This document shows positions 19,401 through 28,467 of a stretch of DNA of 64,000 nucleotides, in pieces (position 1 is the stretch's first letter; the number at the start of each line of letters is the position of its first letter). This DNA comes from Thiodiazotropha sp040793985. Its GTDB lineage: Bacteria > Pseudomonadota > Gammaproteobacteria > Chromatiales > Chromatiaceae. The notes beneath the pieces were generated by a model. It was given only the letters and a program-made list of their open reading frames with translations, was not told where the DNA came from and made no database searches. The stretch spans positions 1-64,000 of the forward strand of contig JBFNJI010000034.1 of assembly GCA_040793985.1 (NCBI GenBank). The letters run 5' to 3'. The translations under genes were made by a program, and so were the position numbers.

Positions 19401-22400
19401 GTGGCCGCGACTGTCCCAGGCGAAGATCCGCTTCGCCAAAACGTTGTCGAGCATCCAACGTTCAGCCGCATCCATGCTTGCCTGGTAGATCTCGTTGGAC
19501 AGCATGTCGTAGCCATGTCGCATCACGATCCGGTCGTTGGCGTCGACTACTTCGCGTTGGTTGCCTTCTATGTCGTGAACAATGCGAGTCGTGTAATGTT
19601 CTTCGACCAATTCGATCGTGCCGTCGGCTTTATCGCGATCGAACTTGTTGTGACCGACCGTCAGAAAGGTTCGTCCCAGTGCGTCCATGTGCTTCACTAT
19701 CGGTGTCGCACTGTGCATCTCCGTGCCGAGCGCTGCTGCCTGCTCCTGAGGTCCCATCGCGCCGAGCTTGCGGCGCTCATTCCAAGAAGGTAAGTACTCT
19801 TCCTCCGACAGGCACTCGAAGAAATGGCCGACGTCGGCATCCAGCCTGGGATCGGCGATCAATATCGTGTCGTTCAGATCCCATGATTCGTGCCGCCACG
19901 AGTCGAACACGACTTTTTCGAAGGAATGATTGGGATGAAGAGTGGCCACGACGCGTCCCACCGCGTCGTAGAAAATCGTAGGACTGACGCCGATCAGAAC
20001 GTCCAGTTCGCTGTCATGAGTATCGGTAAAAAAGGCTTCAAACTGCCGGATCTGCTGGCCCTTGTTGTTGAACACGGCCCACCCCGAACCTACCCAACGG
20101 GGCGCAACGTCGTTCGCAGTAAGCTCAGGCTGGCCATCCGGTCCAACGATGATCCGGCCCTGCGAATCGCGTCGGGGAACCTTGCCCGGTTCGGCCTGGA
20201 TTTTGCTTTGGATTTCCCGACCAAACCCGTCGGAATACGAAAAGCTCGTTTGAATTTTCGAATGCTGACCCGTCCCTAGATCGCTGACGTGTGTCTCCCG
20301 CACGATCGTCGCGGCGAGGCTGGGTTTCCACTGTCCGGGATCGTCGGGATTGGCATCATAGGTACGTTGAAACCGGCCGATATCGTAAACAATGCGAGTC
20401 GTTGCACTGCCCAGCAAAGTCGCTGACATCGCGTTGGGATCCGCCGACTGCAGAAAATCCGTCGTTTGCTGCAATGTCAGGTCGGTATCGAAATCGTCAA
20501 ACGAATCCCCGAGAATCTCTGTGGACTTGCCCATCAAGGCGGTACCGACCACCATGCCCATTACGTCGAAGGTCACCTCGGATCGATTGTCATTCGGATC
20601 GATGATCTGCCTCGGCTGCAACACCCGATAGTCGTAACGGGCCTGGATTACGTTATTCAGTGCGTCTCGGGTTTGGCGAATGAAATAGCCGTGGTTATCG
20701 TATTCGATGAAGGACTCTGTCGAAAATGCACTCGAATGAACGGCATCACGGTACCGCCGCGGCATGAAGAAATGCCGCAAAGCCTGGGCCAATTCAGCGG
20801 CTGCAGTATCGCTGACGTTGGCCGAAAAGAAGGTTCGCCCGGAAGGAATCCACCAGTTTTCATCACCTTCGCTATGCACGTATTTGCCGCTGCCGGCAAG
20901 TGCGGCGTCAAGTTCGGCCTGGGAGAACTTTCCGCTGTCGACATACGTCTGTCTGGCCAGAGCCGCAGTAAAAGCCAGTTTATAGGTCACGCCCGGCAGC
21001 GCCCTCGATTCGAGCCCGTCCCGCGGCAACAGTGCCAGCGGATCATTGAGGGATACGCCGCAGTCATTGGGCCGGTACAGCGTCCTGACATGCTCTATCA
21101 GGCGTTTTTGTTCTACGCCCGTCGTTGGCGTCTCTTGATACTCGATTGGGGCGGCGGCGAGGCAACTCGTCAGAATTTCATCAAAAGGGAAACGACTCCT
21201 GTCTGTCGCAGGACGCAACCCGGTCAATTCGTAGGATTCCAGTTCGCTCGGCAGCGGGGCGTGGTAATCACCGGCGGTCGATACGCTGTTTGTAAATCTG
21301 TGTGAGTTGTAGACCGCCAACGTCGTTTCCTGGACCTCCTTGTCGTTGCCGGTCAAAGGGCTCAGTCCACTCCTCCGCCCATAGCTCAGGTTGACGGACT
21401 TCAATACATTGCCGAAGTCATCCGCCTCGAGAGTCAGCGTGTGGCTGACCCGGGGATCGGCCGGATTTCGGTCGTATTGATAACTCAGTTCTTCACGCCG
21501 ATGAGAAAAGAATACCGCATGTCTATTGCCGCCCTGCGGCTGCAATTGCCGAACCGTGAAAGTGTGTTCCACCACGGTAAAGGGATGAGGTTCCTTCTCG
21601 GAGCCGTCTAAAGCATAGACTTCCTGTCGGAGCATGGTTCCTTTCAGCGATCTGCAGGCTTCGCGCTCTTCCTCCGCCGACAGGCCATCCGGCAGTTGTG
21701 TGTCGGCCAATAGAAGTTGACGAGCCTGCGCATCCGTTAGGCCGGTTTCGCGATAATACTCACCGGTATCGAGTTCATCCAGAAGGCCGGCATGGTAGTC
21801 GGAGACATGATGTCGGCCGAAATAGATTCCCGTGTGAAACCATGTCTTGGTCAATATGGGCGGCACATGCGAGGCTGCATCGCAGTTCGTAGCTTCGGCG
21901 GCCGCGTCGTCGACATTGAGTGCCTCATACTCATCCGTATCCCACTGTTCGACCATTCCGAAGCCGCGGAACTCACGCTCCTCGCCGTCGAAATAGCCGT
22001 GATGATAGGCGTAACGCGTAACAAAGCGGTTACGGCTGATGTGGTCGTAAGTCTCGACCCTCTCGACAACGTGAACCACGAACGGCAATCGCGTAACCCA
22101 GGGCCGGCCATCGTATTTGTCCTGCAGGTAGAAACGTGTGGACGGGGCGTAGTGAACCCGGGTCTCGGCGCCCAGGTTGTTGAACGTCCTGATCAACAGA
22201 TGGGGCTTGTGGTCCCCCATCAAATTGACATAACGCATGGGCCTGCCCGTGTCAGCCGACAGAGGCGATGACCAGACCAGACAGGCCGTGCCGTTGCCCA
22301 GCAAGTCGGTAGCCACTACATTGACGAGACTGTTTACGCGGGCAAAAGCACTCAGTACCTGCGGCTCGCTCCAGGCGTTGCCGGACCGATTGAAATAGAG

Positions 22401-24446
22401 GCGTGCGCCGTCGCGGTGCAGATAAATAATATCGACCATGCCGGTGCCATCGATATCGGCAAGCCTGATGCGTTGCTGGTCGAACTGGTCCGGCTGGTCG
22501 AAGACGGGCGAGTTCTGCATCATGATTTTCGCGTCGAAACGACCATGCCCGAGGTTGGGCCAGTAGCAGACTTCTCCGTTTCGGATGCGAACCAGATCGG
22601 TCAGACCGTCGCCGCAAAAATCTGCAAGGTAAATACTCTGGGCGGCGTCGGCAAAAACGATTCGAGGGCCTTGTTCTTCATCCAGCGCCTGGACGACGCG
22701 GCGGGCCGGAGCAAAGCCCTTCTCGGCCAGCGATGCATGCCAGAGGAAAGCATTGTCCTCGGTAATCAGCACATCGGCATGGCCGTCACCATCCAGATCG
22801 ATGAACCGCAGATTGGGATCGCGGGAGTCGCGATTGAGACGCGATTCGAATGCGCGAAATACCTGCCAGCCCTCGTCTTCGTCATGCTCGTAGAAACCGG
22901 GGGTCGTCGTATCCAGCGCGACGAGATCCAATTGTCCGTCACCCGCCAGATCCAGCAACCGGGCGCCGCCACTCAAGCTCAGATTGGGTTTGGCGGACAC
23001 GGTCTCCAGCGGAGCGAAATCGACGGAACCGGGGCTAAGCGGGCTCAGATTTCGTTTGTAATACCAGGTACCGTGCTGCTCGGCAAGGACACCGGGAATG
23101 CCCTCGCCGTGCAGATCGGCCCACAGGAAGCTCTTGCCATCCAGTCCAACGGGCAGGTTCTCCAGGCTCGCTGCGTCAACTTCTTCGACTTCGTCCTGCA
23201 CCACGGCTTTCGTATATTCGAATTGAACCGGTGGCATGCTGCTCTTCAGGTAAGCGGCATCGCCGTCACGTTTGTAGGCGCTCTGGATAGCCGTTTCCAA
23301 GGTACTGTGAACCGGGCTACCTGGGTCGCCAGGATCATGACTGCCGGAATAACCGAAATCGGTTGACCGTGTGAGGCAGTTGTCGCCGACGCCTTCTTCG
23401 CCGGGAAAATGATGGAACATCAGTGCCCGTCGGCAAAGTCGCGTTGTGCGGACCTCGAAACCGGATCGATAACTGGAGAAAGAGTCCTCACGCAGGGTCC
23501 ACTCGGCGGAATCATCGGGACTCGGCGCATCGGCGTCATGTTCGCCGTAGTCGAACACGACCTCGAACATCCAGCCAGCATTCTGGATCTGCGTTTGAGT
23601 CAGGAATCGCGGGCGTTGACCGCCAGCATCCAGCAACGAAACTCGGTTGCAGTAGCGAATGTGCTTGAGATATCGATTGGAGGTGCGCCTTGGATCGCCG
23701 GGGTCGCCACGGTTTCGTTCATGTACGTCGGAAGAGTCCACGCCCGCTCCGTCCTCTGCCTTGTAGTCGTACAGGATGCCGTTGCCTTTGTCGTCGCGCG
23801 ACTCGCATACAAGCCAACTGAAGACGCGTCCGGGGTCTTGCGGGTCGGCAATTCGGGACGTCGAGTCTTTGCCGTAGATGGTGAGCGTGTTGTCCTTGGA
23901 GAGTGATCGCCAGTGAACGTCGCCATCAACCTTGCGCGTCCAACGCTCGATGCGCGCGAACAAGCCTTCGACGCGCGGGCGATATCGATGAATCGTGTAA
24001 TCCGCGAAACTGGAACCGTCCTCGAACCGGCTCCCGTCCGGATTGAGCACGGGCACCAGATCTTCGGCATTGGAGAGTAAAAACACGTCCGATTGCTCGG
24101 CATCGAGATAGCGGGGCAGTCCCTTGTCGGTTTTGCGGGTAATTGACGGTAGGTTCAGGCTCCAGCCAAGGCCGAATGGGCCGTTTCCGGCCCCGGAATC
24201 GTAAGAAAGTGCAAGCTCGGGACCAAAGCCGGATCGCCCCGGACTGGTGGCAATGGGCACGGTGATCGAGCCGGTACCGGTTACTGGGTTTGCGGCAAAC
24301 TTCTCGCCGATGCCGCGAATGGCACCGCCACCTTTGGGTAGGCTTATCGACGGAGCCTGACTGGCCGGAGGCGAACTCCCACTCTGTTGTTTTGCGGTCG
24401 AGGATCCGGTCTGTTGCCCTCTACCATCTTTATTGAGGCTGTCCAT
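16467..24446 (-). CDS. Fused TcB-TcC Tc toxin subunit (SpvB/Rhs) with candidate nuclease C-terminus
   Basis: This 2659-residue protein starts at ATG 24446 (AAGG six bases upstream). The N-terminal SpvB domain (about 35-330; GGGAIRGIGEKFAANPVTGTG, FGLGWSLNLPSI) is followed by FG-GAP/VCBS propeller repeats (LLDLAGDGQLDLVAL, FIDLDGDGHADVLI), TcdB middle domains, and many Rhs YD repeats. The core closes with YRFSAKERDEESGLNYHGAR and LGRWLSADPIGL, where the Asp residues needed for self-cleavage are kept, and VDPDG near 2313. The remaining 340 or so residues form the variable tip. It has a hydrophobic Gly/Ala-rich stretch, then RGRAIEAALVRIL...FPTIDMW...SIKSINL, which fits a PD-(D/E)XK-type toxin. 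The cocoon would carry this tip inside and the TcA channel would deliver it. Fusion of TcB with TcC is common in non-Photorhabdus loci. Confidence 0.88.
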   Translation of the reverse strand: MDSLNKDGRGQQTGSSTAKQQSGSSPPASQAPSISLPKGGGAIRGIGEKFAANPVTGTGSITVPIATSPGRSGFGPELALSYDSGAGNGPFGLGWSLNLPSITRKTDKGLPRYLDAEQSDVFLLSNAEDLVPVLNPDGSRFEDGSSFADYTIHRYRPRVEGLFARIERWTRKVDGDVHWRSLSKDNTLTIYGKDSTSRIADPQDPGRVFSWLVCESRDDKGNGILYDYKAEDGAGVDSSDVHERNRGDPGDPRRTSNRYLKHIRYCNRVSLLDAGGQRPRFLTQTQIQNAGWMFEVVFDYGEHDADAPSPDDSAEWTLREDSFSSYRSGFEVRTTRLCRRALMFHHFPGEEGVGDNCLTRSTDFGYSGSHDPGDPGSPVHSTLETAIQSAYKRDGDAAYLKSSMPPVQFEYTKAVVQDEVEEVDAASLENLPVGLDGKSFLWADLHGEGIPGVLAEQHGTWYYKRNLSPLSPGSVDFAPLETVSAKPNLSLSGGARLLDLAGDGQLDLVALDTTTPGFYEHDEDEGWQVFRAFESRLNRDSRDPNLRFIDLDGDGHADVLITEDNAFLWHASLAEKGFAPARRVVQALDEEQGPRIVFADAAQSIYLADFCGDGLTDLVRIRNGEVCYWPNLGHGRFDAKIMMQNSPVFDQPDQFDQQRIRLADIDGTGMVDIIYLHRDGARLYFNRSGNAWSEPQVLSAFARVNSLVNVVATDLLGNGTACLVWSSPLSADTGRPMRYVNLMGDHKPHLLIRTFNNLGAETRVHYAPSTRFYLQDKYDGRPWVTRLPFVVHVVERVETYDHISRNRFVTRYAYHHGYFDGEEREFRGFGMVEQWDTDEYEALNVDDAAAEATNCDAASHVPPILTKTWFHTGIYFGRHHVSDYHAGLLDELDTGEYYRETGLTDAQARQLLLADTQLPDGLSAEEEREACRSLKGTMLRQEVYALDGSEKEPHPFTVVEHTFTVRQLQPQGGNRHAVFFSHRREELSYQYDRNPADPRVSHTLTLEADDFGNVLKSVNLSYGRRSGLSPLTGNDKEVQETTLAVYNSHRFTNSVSTAGDYHAPLPSELESYELTGLRPATDRSRFPFDEILTSCLAAAPIEYQETPTTGVEQKRLIEHVRTLYRPNDCGVSLNDPLALLPRDGLESRALPGVTYKLAFTAALARQTYVDSGKFSQAELDAALAGSGKYVHSEGDENWWIPSGRTFFSANVSDTAAAELAQALRHFFMPRRYRDAVHSSAFSTESFIEYDNHGYFIRQTRDALNNVIQARYDYRVLQPRQIIDPNDNRSEVTFDVMGMVVGTALMGKSTEILGDSFDDFDTDLTLQQTTDFLQSADPNAMSATLLGSATTRIVYDIGRFQRTYDANPDDPGQWKPSLAATIVRETHVSDLGTGQHSKIQTSFSYSDGFGREIQSKIQAEPGKVPRRDSQGRIIVGPDGQPELTANDVAPRWVGSGWAVFNNKGQQIRQFEAFFTDTHDSELDVLIGVSPTIFYDAVGRVVATLHPNHSFEKVVFDSWRHESWDLNDTILIADPRLDADVGHFFECLSEEEYLPSWNERRKLGAMGPQEQAAALGTEMHSATPIVKHMDALGRTFLTVGHNKFDRDKADGTIELVEEHYTTRIVHDIEGNQREVVDANDRIVMRHGYDMLSNEIYQASMDAAERWMLDNVLAKRIFAWDSRGHVFRSEYDPLHRPTRSFVTGDVSVPAGQEILTERLVYGEQHPQDRQLNLRNRLFLQFDQAGLLSDETYDFKGNLTRSSRRLSREYKRSTDWSVAEAALPADTTTTIDLVALNSALAPHLDSEVFESSSTFDARNRPIEIVAPHSASMLRNTIRPSYNEANLLQGVQANLQDRQQAGVPVWTPFVTNIDYDAKGQRTLIEYGNEATTTYEYDRLTFRLMHMLTRRKQVEFAEDCPEPALPGWPGCQIQNLRYTYDPVGNVTNIRDDAQQQIFFRNQRIESNNDYVYDAIYRLVSATGREHLGQLGGIRSPPSAPGAMNSFHTRLAHPGDGMAMGRYLEKYVYDAVGNILAMQHRGTDPNHPGWTRAYTYDQASLLEPAKFNNRLSETQIGATTRTYQYAGGAGQQGNIMAMPHLPSMQWDFRDQLRASARQVTNDGSIPETTWYVYDAGGQRVRKITDRRAQPGQTPTRLKERIYLNGFEVYRQYNNNGVNVNLERETLHITDDQRRLAIVETLTRDTATTDPLPIELIRYQLGNHLGSVSLELDQQAQLISYEEYTPFGSSSYQAVRSLTIPDKRYRFSAKERDEESGLNYHGARYYIVWLGRWLSADPIGLKDGPNVYSYVSNNPIMQVDPDGTNGRPVPQDYAHFEEFADAADEYAQANLPRADLRQEWDRALASEASARQAVRDETATARSAVAQQYQRDLQQLRNIRTPALAFIMPAHVRPYLRDQTVGIRDPYLRWIAGINQRGGLAIATFTNRLAAATLITWGAIMAVAYGEATAVVAGGGISGSALLAGGARLASAYRATSLFITANYARIVAAMTAGGAASRSPVVRSMVQNVWRLNPFQRGRAIEAALVRILPGNAMRASNFPTIDMWVRGANNLATRITSIKSINLAAQSYLRGNAVFNRISQYLTSLGNFAGGRWGGDLVRVSANTVRVLEVAIPPNVATPAQLAQLQRAAQLAQQMGITLNIRVVQ

Positions 24447-24586
24447 TTGCCTTGTTTTCAGATCTAGATATCGATATTTTTGAGCGGTCCGATTACTGGT
24501 TGCTGGCTACTGGCTAAGAAGAAAGTGAAAATCGATGCACGCGTCAAAGAGGTCGCTAGAGCACACCGTACCAAAAATATAGACAT
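24447..24586. other. Spacer upstream of TcB-TcC (cargo 1 edge)
   Basis: About 140 bases between the divergent toxin operon and the DUF499 remnant. It must hold the cargo 1 promoter. AT-rich tracts (TAGATATCGATATTTTTGAG) lie near 24464-24483, but I cannot assign -10/-35 boxes safely. Confidence 0.35.
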
Positions 24587-24938
24587 TTGAAGCGTACTTT
24601 TCCACTACCCGGAGGCCCTACGACACCAGTTGGTGGAACCGGTAGCACAGGGACACCAACTCCAACGCCTGGCGCGCCCGGGGGGTACAAGTACGACCAC
24701 ACCGACCGCGACCAAAAAGCAATTCTACGGCACCATATCGCTCGACCCGGTGAAAGCCAAGATGGACTTCGCTACCATTATGGATGAAGTAGTTCAGCAG
24801 TTCACCGCCAAGCTCGGTGTCGACGTCACGATTTCGGTTGAGATCGAAGCCAAAAGCAATGCAGGTTTTGATGAAGGGCTTCAGCGCGCTGTGAAAGAAA
24901 ACTGCAACGTACTACGCTTCAGCAATGCGGAGTTTTAA
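24587..24938 (+). pseudogene. 3' remnant of a DUF499-type ATPase gene, frameshifted
   Basis: The last roughly 80 codons (KKQFYGTISLDPVKAKMDF, VVQQFTAKLGVDVTISVEIE, RAVKENCNVLRFSNAEF) match my recollection of the C-terminus of DUF499 ATPases, which belong to DUF1156/DUF499/helicase defence modules. Upstream, the Pro/Gly/Thr-rich linker (GGPTTPVGGTGSTGTPTPTP) continues in another frame. The switch falls in a run of six G (24680-24685), so one base is extra. Nothing of the ATPase core remains before about 24587. The fragment lies directly beside the Tc toxin promoter, as if a former defence cargo was cut away when the toxin locus arrived. Confidence 0.6.
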
Positions 24939-24949
24939 GAGGAATAATT

Positions 24950-25180
24950 ATGGCAATCAAAACCTTAAACAAGGTCGCACGGATTCTCCGTGCTGTCTGG
25001 GCCTTGCTTGTCGCCATGGTCCGCTTTCTAGCTCGTCTTGTGGGAATACTGGCAGAAGGCACCAAGGTGCCTAACACCAACGACGCCACCAATCACGCTG
25101 TTCGTGGCGGCGTATTGAACTATCGTACCGGTAAACTGGATGACGGTACCGACCCCTATGGCTGGTACGAGCGCGATTAA
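24950..25180 (+). CDS. Small conserved-looking protein after the DUF499 remnant
   Basis: This 76-residue protein follows the DUF499 remnant by 11 bases, behind the ribosome site AAGAGG. A basic N-terminus leads into one hydrophobic helix (AVWALLVAMVRFLARLVGIL), then a polar tail (GTKVPNTNDATNHAVRGG, DDGTDPYGWYERD). It looks like an intact membrane-associated small protein, and its spacing suggests it was the last gene of the DUF499 operon. Its stop codon shares TTAA with the convergent traG stop (25177-25180). I recall similar proteins beside DUF499 modules on ICEs but cannot give a function. With its operon gone, it may be unexpressed. Confidence 0.6.
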   Translation: MAIKTLNKVARILRAVWALLVAMVRFLARLVGILAEGTKVPNTNDATNHAVRGGVLNYRTGKLDDGTDPYGWYERD

Positions 25181-26742
25181 CGTCTTGCCCCTTTTGTTGC
25201 CAGTGTTTTTCCAATACGCCCTCCCTGATTACCTGCTTCCTGTGCGGGCGCCTTGAGTGGGCTTGTTGCTGATTCGATCGTTCTTCCGATCTTCACACCC
25301 GCCCATGCCATCATTCCGCTCCAGAGCAACGGCAAACCCAGATAGAGGCTGGTCGTGATCATGTTGAGCAGCATGCGTTTGATGTCGTGCTCGCCGGGGT
25401 TGGCGAACATCTGCAGGAAGACATTCACATCCGGGTACATGGACAGGATGAGGTTCTGATCCACCCACAGCGCCAGGTACCAGAGCACGCTCCAGAACTT
25501 GACGGTGAAGATGGCCATGGCACCGATGACCATCATCGAGATGGAATAACGCGACAACACCACGATCATGGGCAGCAAGGCGTAGATGCCGAGCAGCAGC
25601 ACGGCCTGCACCATCGGGAGCGCCTGCAGGACTGCGGTCATGGTGACTGAGAACAACGCCGATGCAGCCACCACGCCACCCGATGCCAAGCCACCCTTGG
25701 CGACATTCTCCACCGTACTGAGTAACCCGGTACTACCGGAATTATGGGCCACGAGGTCGTTGTTCGACCATGATGGCGGTGCATTCGCCAGAACGGTCTT
25801 AGCCACTGCATCATTTTGCTGTTCGCTGGCCAGGGCCGGGGCAATCGCAACCACGAGACCTGAAAAGCCGGCCGATGTGGCATCGGCCTCGTTAATCAAC
25901 TTTTCACGCAGGCCAGCCGAGGCGTCCTCCCACCACTGCTTGCAGTAAGGCCTGCCCCAGGTGGGTGGAGCCGCAGGATCATATTCGGTGTCACGGGCCG
26001 CATTGTAGGCCCAGCCGCTGACCTGGGTGGTGGCACGCAGGGTGTCATAGTAGCCCGGCGTATTGCGATAGACTTGCGAACCCATCCAGTCCGGATCGTC
26101 GGGGCCATAGGTTGTCAGCAGCGCATTCACCGCAGCGGTGGCGGGTCGTTCTGACTGGTACATCGACCGGGCCGGAATGTAGCACTGGCTGAAGAAGTCG
26201 CTCACTTCCTGGCGGAGGCGCGGGTCGGCAATGGTCGCGAGCCGTGCCTGTTGTTCGTAGGTACGCATATCCGCAGCGCTTGGAAGGCCTTCGACCACCG
26301 CATGATTGAATCCCGAGGTCATCGAGAGTACCGCATACCACCACACCGGGATGTTCACCGTTGCCGGCGAACCGGTGAAGCCGGTGGAACCGTAGGTGCT
26401 CTGGGGTGCGGCCACGGTCGCCGTCGGCGGTGTGGGATCGATCAGCGTTGGTGGCGGCGTGTAGTTGAGTGAAGCGGCGTTCAGTGGCGTCAACGCGGCC
26501 GGTTGGCCGGATAAAACAACCACCAATAGTGCGATGAAGAGCTCCAGCTCCATACGCCGCAACGACAATCCGGTGACGGTACCGAACTCACCACCCTGCG
26601 CCGGTTCCCGCCAGTTGTCGATCAGGATGCCAAGGAACGGCAGAAATACGATACCGGTACCAACCAACACATCCCACAAAATGCCGTAGAAGGTCCAGCC
26701 GAACAGTGTCGTAAAGAGTTCGAGATAGCTGTCGACGGTCAT
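25177..26742 (-). CDS. traG: TraG N-terminal-domain conjugation protein
   Basis: This 521-residue inner-membrane protein has a hydrophobic N-terminus (WTFYGILWDVLVGTGIVFLP), a second hydrophobic helix near residue 50 and several near the C-terminus (residues about 370-500). Family members (TraG_N) work in mating-pair stabilisation and pilus assembly in F-like and ICE-type systems. The start at ATG 26742 overlaps the stop of the preceding small gene (ATGA). It is the last transfer gene before the cargo 1/defence region and runs convergent to the plus-strand small gene. The length is normal for the ICE form, which lacks the long periplasmic TraG tail of plasmid F. Confidence 0.82.
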   Translation of the reverse strand: MTVDSYLELFTTLFGWTFYGILWDVLVGTGIVFLPFLGILIDNWREPAQGGEFGTVTGLSLRRMELELFIALLVVVLSGQPAALTPLNAASLNYTPPPTLIDPTPPTATVAAPQSTYGSTGFTGSPATVNIPVWWYAVLSMTSGFNHAVVEGLPSAADMRTYEQQARLATIADPRLRQEVSDFFSQCYIPARSMYQSERPATAAVNALLTTYGPDDPDWMGSQVYRNTPGYYDTLRATTQVSGWAYNAARDTEYDPAAPPTWGRPYCKQWWEDASAGLREKLINEADATSAGFSGLVVAIAPALASEQQNDAVAKTVLANAPPSWSNNDLVAHNSGSTGLLSTVENVAKGGLASGGVVAASALFSVTMTAVLQALPMVQAVLLLGIYALLPMIVVLSRYSISMMVIGAMAIFTVKFWSVLWYLALWVDQNLILSMYPDVNVFLQMFANPGEHDIKRMLLNMITTSLYLGLPLLWSGMMAWAGVKIGRTIESATSPLKAPAQEAGNQGGRIGKTLATKGARR

Positions 26743-27095
26743 GCCCTGCTCCCCTGCAGTGCGACCAGCACCTGACCGAGCAGGTTCTGCCCCAACACCA
26801 GTTCGATCACGACGAGCCAGGTCACGATACGCCAGCGTACAGCGAGCAAATTCGCAGCCTGTGTCTCATCCAGACGTCCCCAACGCTGAAGGGTGTTCAC
26901 GATCCATGGCCAGCCCATCGCCAACAGGGCAATCAGCGAGACCCGGATGCCAGTCAGGAGCGGCTTCAAGGCATCGATCCTTGTCTGCACTGCAACTACG
27001 GAGGTTGTCTGGACTGAATGCCAGAGGAGGCCACCCACCCCCAGCGCCAGACCGAACGCCAGCAGGGTCAGCAAAAAGAACCAGCGCCGACGCAT
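26739..27095 (-). CDS. Small ICE membrane protein before traG
   Basis: This 118-residue protein has an N-terminal signal-anchor (RRRWFFLLTLLAFGLALGVGG), a second hydrophobic segment (VSLIALLAMGWPWIVNTL) and a third (IVTWLVVIELVLGQNLLGQ). The position between the TIGR03755 and traG genes is where PFGI-type ICEs carry a small membrane protein. I chose ATG 27095, preceded by AACGGAATTGTC. An upstream ATG at 27122 would overlap the TIGR03755 gene by 17 bases and remains possible. It probably belongs to the inner-membrane part of the transfer channel; no enzyme motif is present. Confidence 0.7.
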   Translation of the reverse strand: MRRRWFFLLTLLAFGLALGVGGLLWHSVQTTSVVAVQTRIDALKPLLTGIRVSLIALLAMGWPWIVNTLQRWGRLDETQAANLLAVRWRIVTWLVVIELVLGQNLLGQVLVALQGSRA

Positions 27096-27105
27096 GACAA
27101 TTCCG

Positions 27106-28467
27106 TTATGGGACACGGCCATTGCTCAGCGGGCGTGGATCGATGGTCGGTACTTCTGGTGTTTTCAAGGACGACTGCCGACGGGCCGCGGCGCGTTGCA
27201 GCAAGGTCGCAATCGTGTCGGAAACCACCTCCTTGCGTACCCGGGTCTCAAACAACAGGTTCTCGATCTCCTTGTCCAGCTCGGCGATAGATTTGTCCGC
27301 GTGCTCGCTGGCCACCTCGGTGGCATAGACCTCGGGCACCTGGCGGCCGGAAAGCAGCAAACGGCGGGCGTACAGCGCCTTCTCCACCGTGCGGGCCGTG
27401 CTGATCTCTGATACCAGCCGGCCCATGATGAGGCTCTGCTCGGAGGTCGGCATCTCCCGAATCGCCTCGATGACCTGCCGTGTGATGGCCACACCGGGGG
27501 CAGTAATATTGTCCAGGTTGGCCAGAGTCGGGGGCGTAGCCCCGGAGACCAGGTTCTGGATCTCCGTCGTTACGGTAGTCGCCTCCTGATTGAGCTTTGG
27601 CAGCAGCCCGGTACCGGGAATACTGTCCTTGCGGCAGGTATCACAGGTCGTGACGATGTTTTCGCCGACCACATCGACGACCCAGTTACGCGCCTCGGTT
27701 GGTGTAGTCCAGATCTCCGTCAGGCGGGTGGCTGATGCAGGAGGCACCGGGCCTGCCGTCGTGATCGGGCGATTCATATTGATGTTGTACCCGGCCTTGA
27801 CGATGTCGCCGGTAAATTCAAGCACCGGCTGCCCGGTGCCCCCGGCCTGCCCACCGATCCAGGGCACGCCGTTGTCCCCGTTAGCAGTCTCGACGGCATC
27901 CTTGGCGGTTACCGCATCATTACCACCAACGCCCATCTGGAGCTTCCAGTCATTGCCTTTGGACAGCGTGATGAGATCGGCGTAGGGATTTTTGCCTTGG
28001 GCGATCTCGGCCTCCATCTGCTCGCAGGACTTGGTCGCCAGCTGCATGGTTTCCTCTGCCTGCAGCAGTGCGTTCTGGAACATGTCGTAGAGGCCGGGAT
28101 TGGCGCGCTGCAGGATCAGCGCGGGCAGTGCGGCAATCGCGGCACTCGCCGCGGCCGTCATCGCGTTCATCATGTTGTCGATGCCGGCGCCGATGTCATT
28201 CAGCGTATTGGTCACCGCGGCCACGGGGTCGAATTTGCCGCAGCTGTAGCCCAATCCCAATTGCGCCGAGCCGCCCAGGGTAACGGATACGACAGAAGGG
28301 TTGGCAGGCGCCGATACAGGCTCTGCCCCACCGATTTCGTAATACCAGAAGCTGTCTTCCGTCGGCCCCTTGGTGATGGCATGCGCACTATTCAAACTGA
28401 GGAGTCCAATCAGTAGCCAGCTGATCGCGTGTCGATGAGGGAATGGGTGTTTAGCGTTCGTTTTCAT
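27106..28467 (-). CDS. ICE transfer protein, TIGR03755 family (TraH-like position)
   Basis: This 453-residue exported protein has a signal peptide (HAISWLLIGLLSLNSAHA). It has conserved Cys (SYGSC-like GYSCGKFDP; VTTCDTCRKDSIPG) suited to disulfides in the periplasm, and a coiled-coil C-terminus (SIAELDKEIENLLFETRVRK). TIGR03755 members are found only in conjugative elements of this class, beside TIGR03756 and TraG, and take the place of TraH in the F-type order. The start shares one base with the TIGR03756 stop (TGATG). The length agrees with the family. Its exact step in pilus assembly is not known. Confidence 0.82.
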   Translation of the reverse strand: MKTNAKHPFPHRHAISWLLIGLLSLNSAHAITKGPTEDSFWYYEIGGAEPVSAPANPSVVSVTLGGSAQLGLGYSCGKFDPVAAVTNTLNDIGAGIDNMMNAMTAAASAAIAALPALILQRANPGLYDMFQNALLQAEETMQLATKSCEQMEAEIAQGKNPYADLITLSKGNDWKLQMGVGGNDAVTAKDAVETANGDNGVPWIGGQAGGTGQPVLEFTGDIVKAGYNINMNRPITTAGPVPPASATRLTEIWTTPTEARNWVVDVVGENIVTTCDTCRKDSIPGTGLLPKLNQEATTVTTEIQNLVSGATPPTLANLDNITAPGVAITRQVIEAIREMPTSEQSLIMGRLVSEISTARTVEKALYARRLLLSGRQVPEVYATEVASEHADKSIAELDKEIENLLFETRVRKEVVSDTIATLLQRAAARRQSSLKTPEVPTIDPRPLSNGRVP

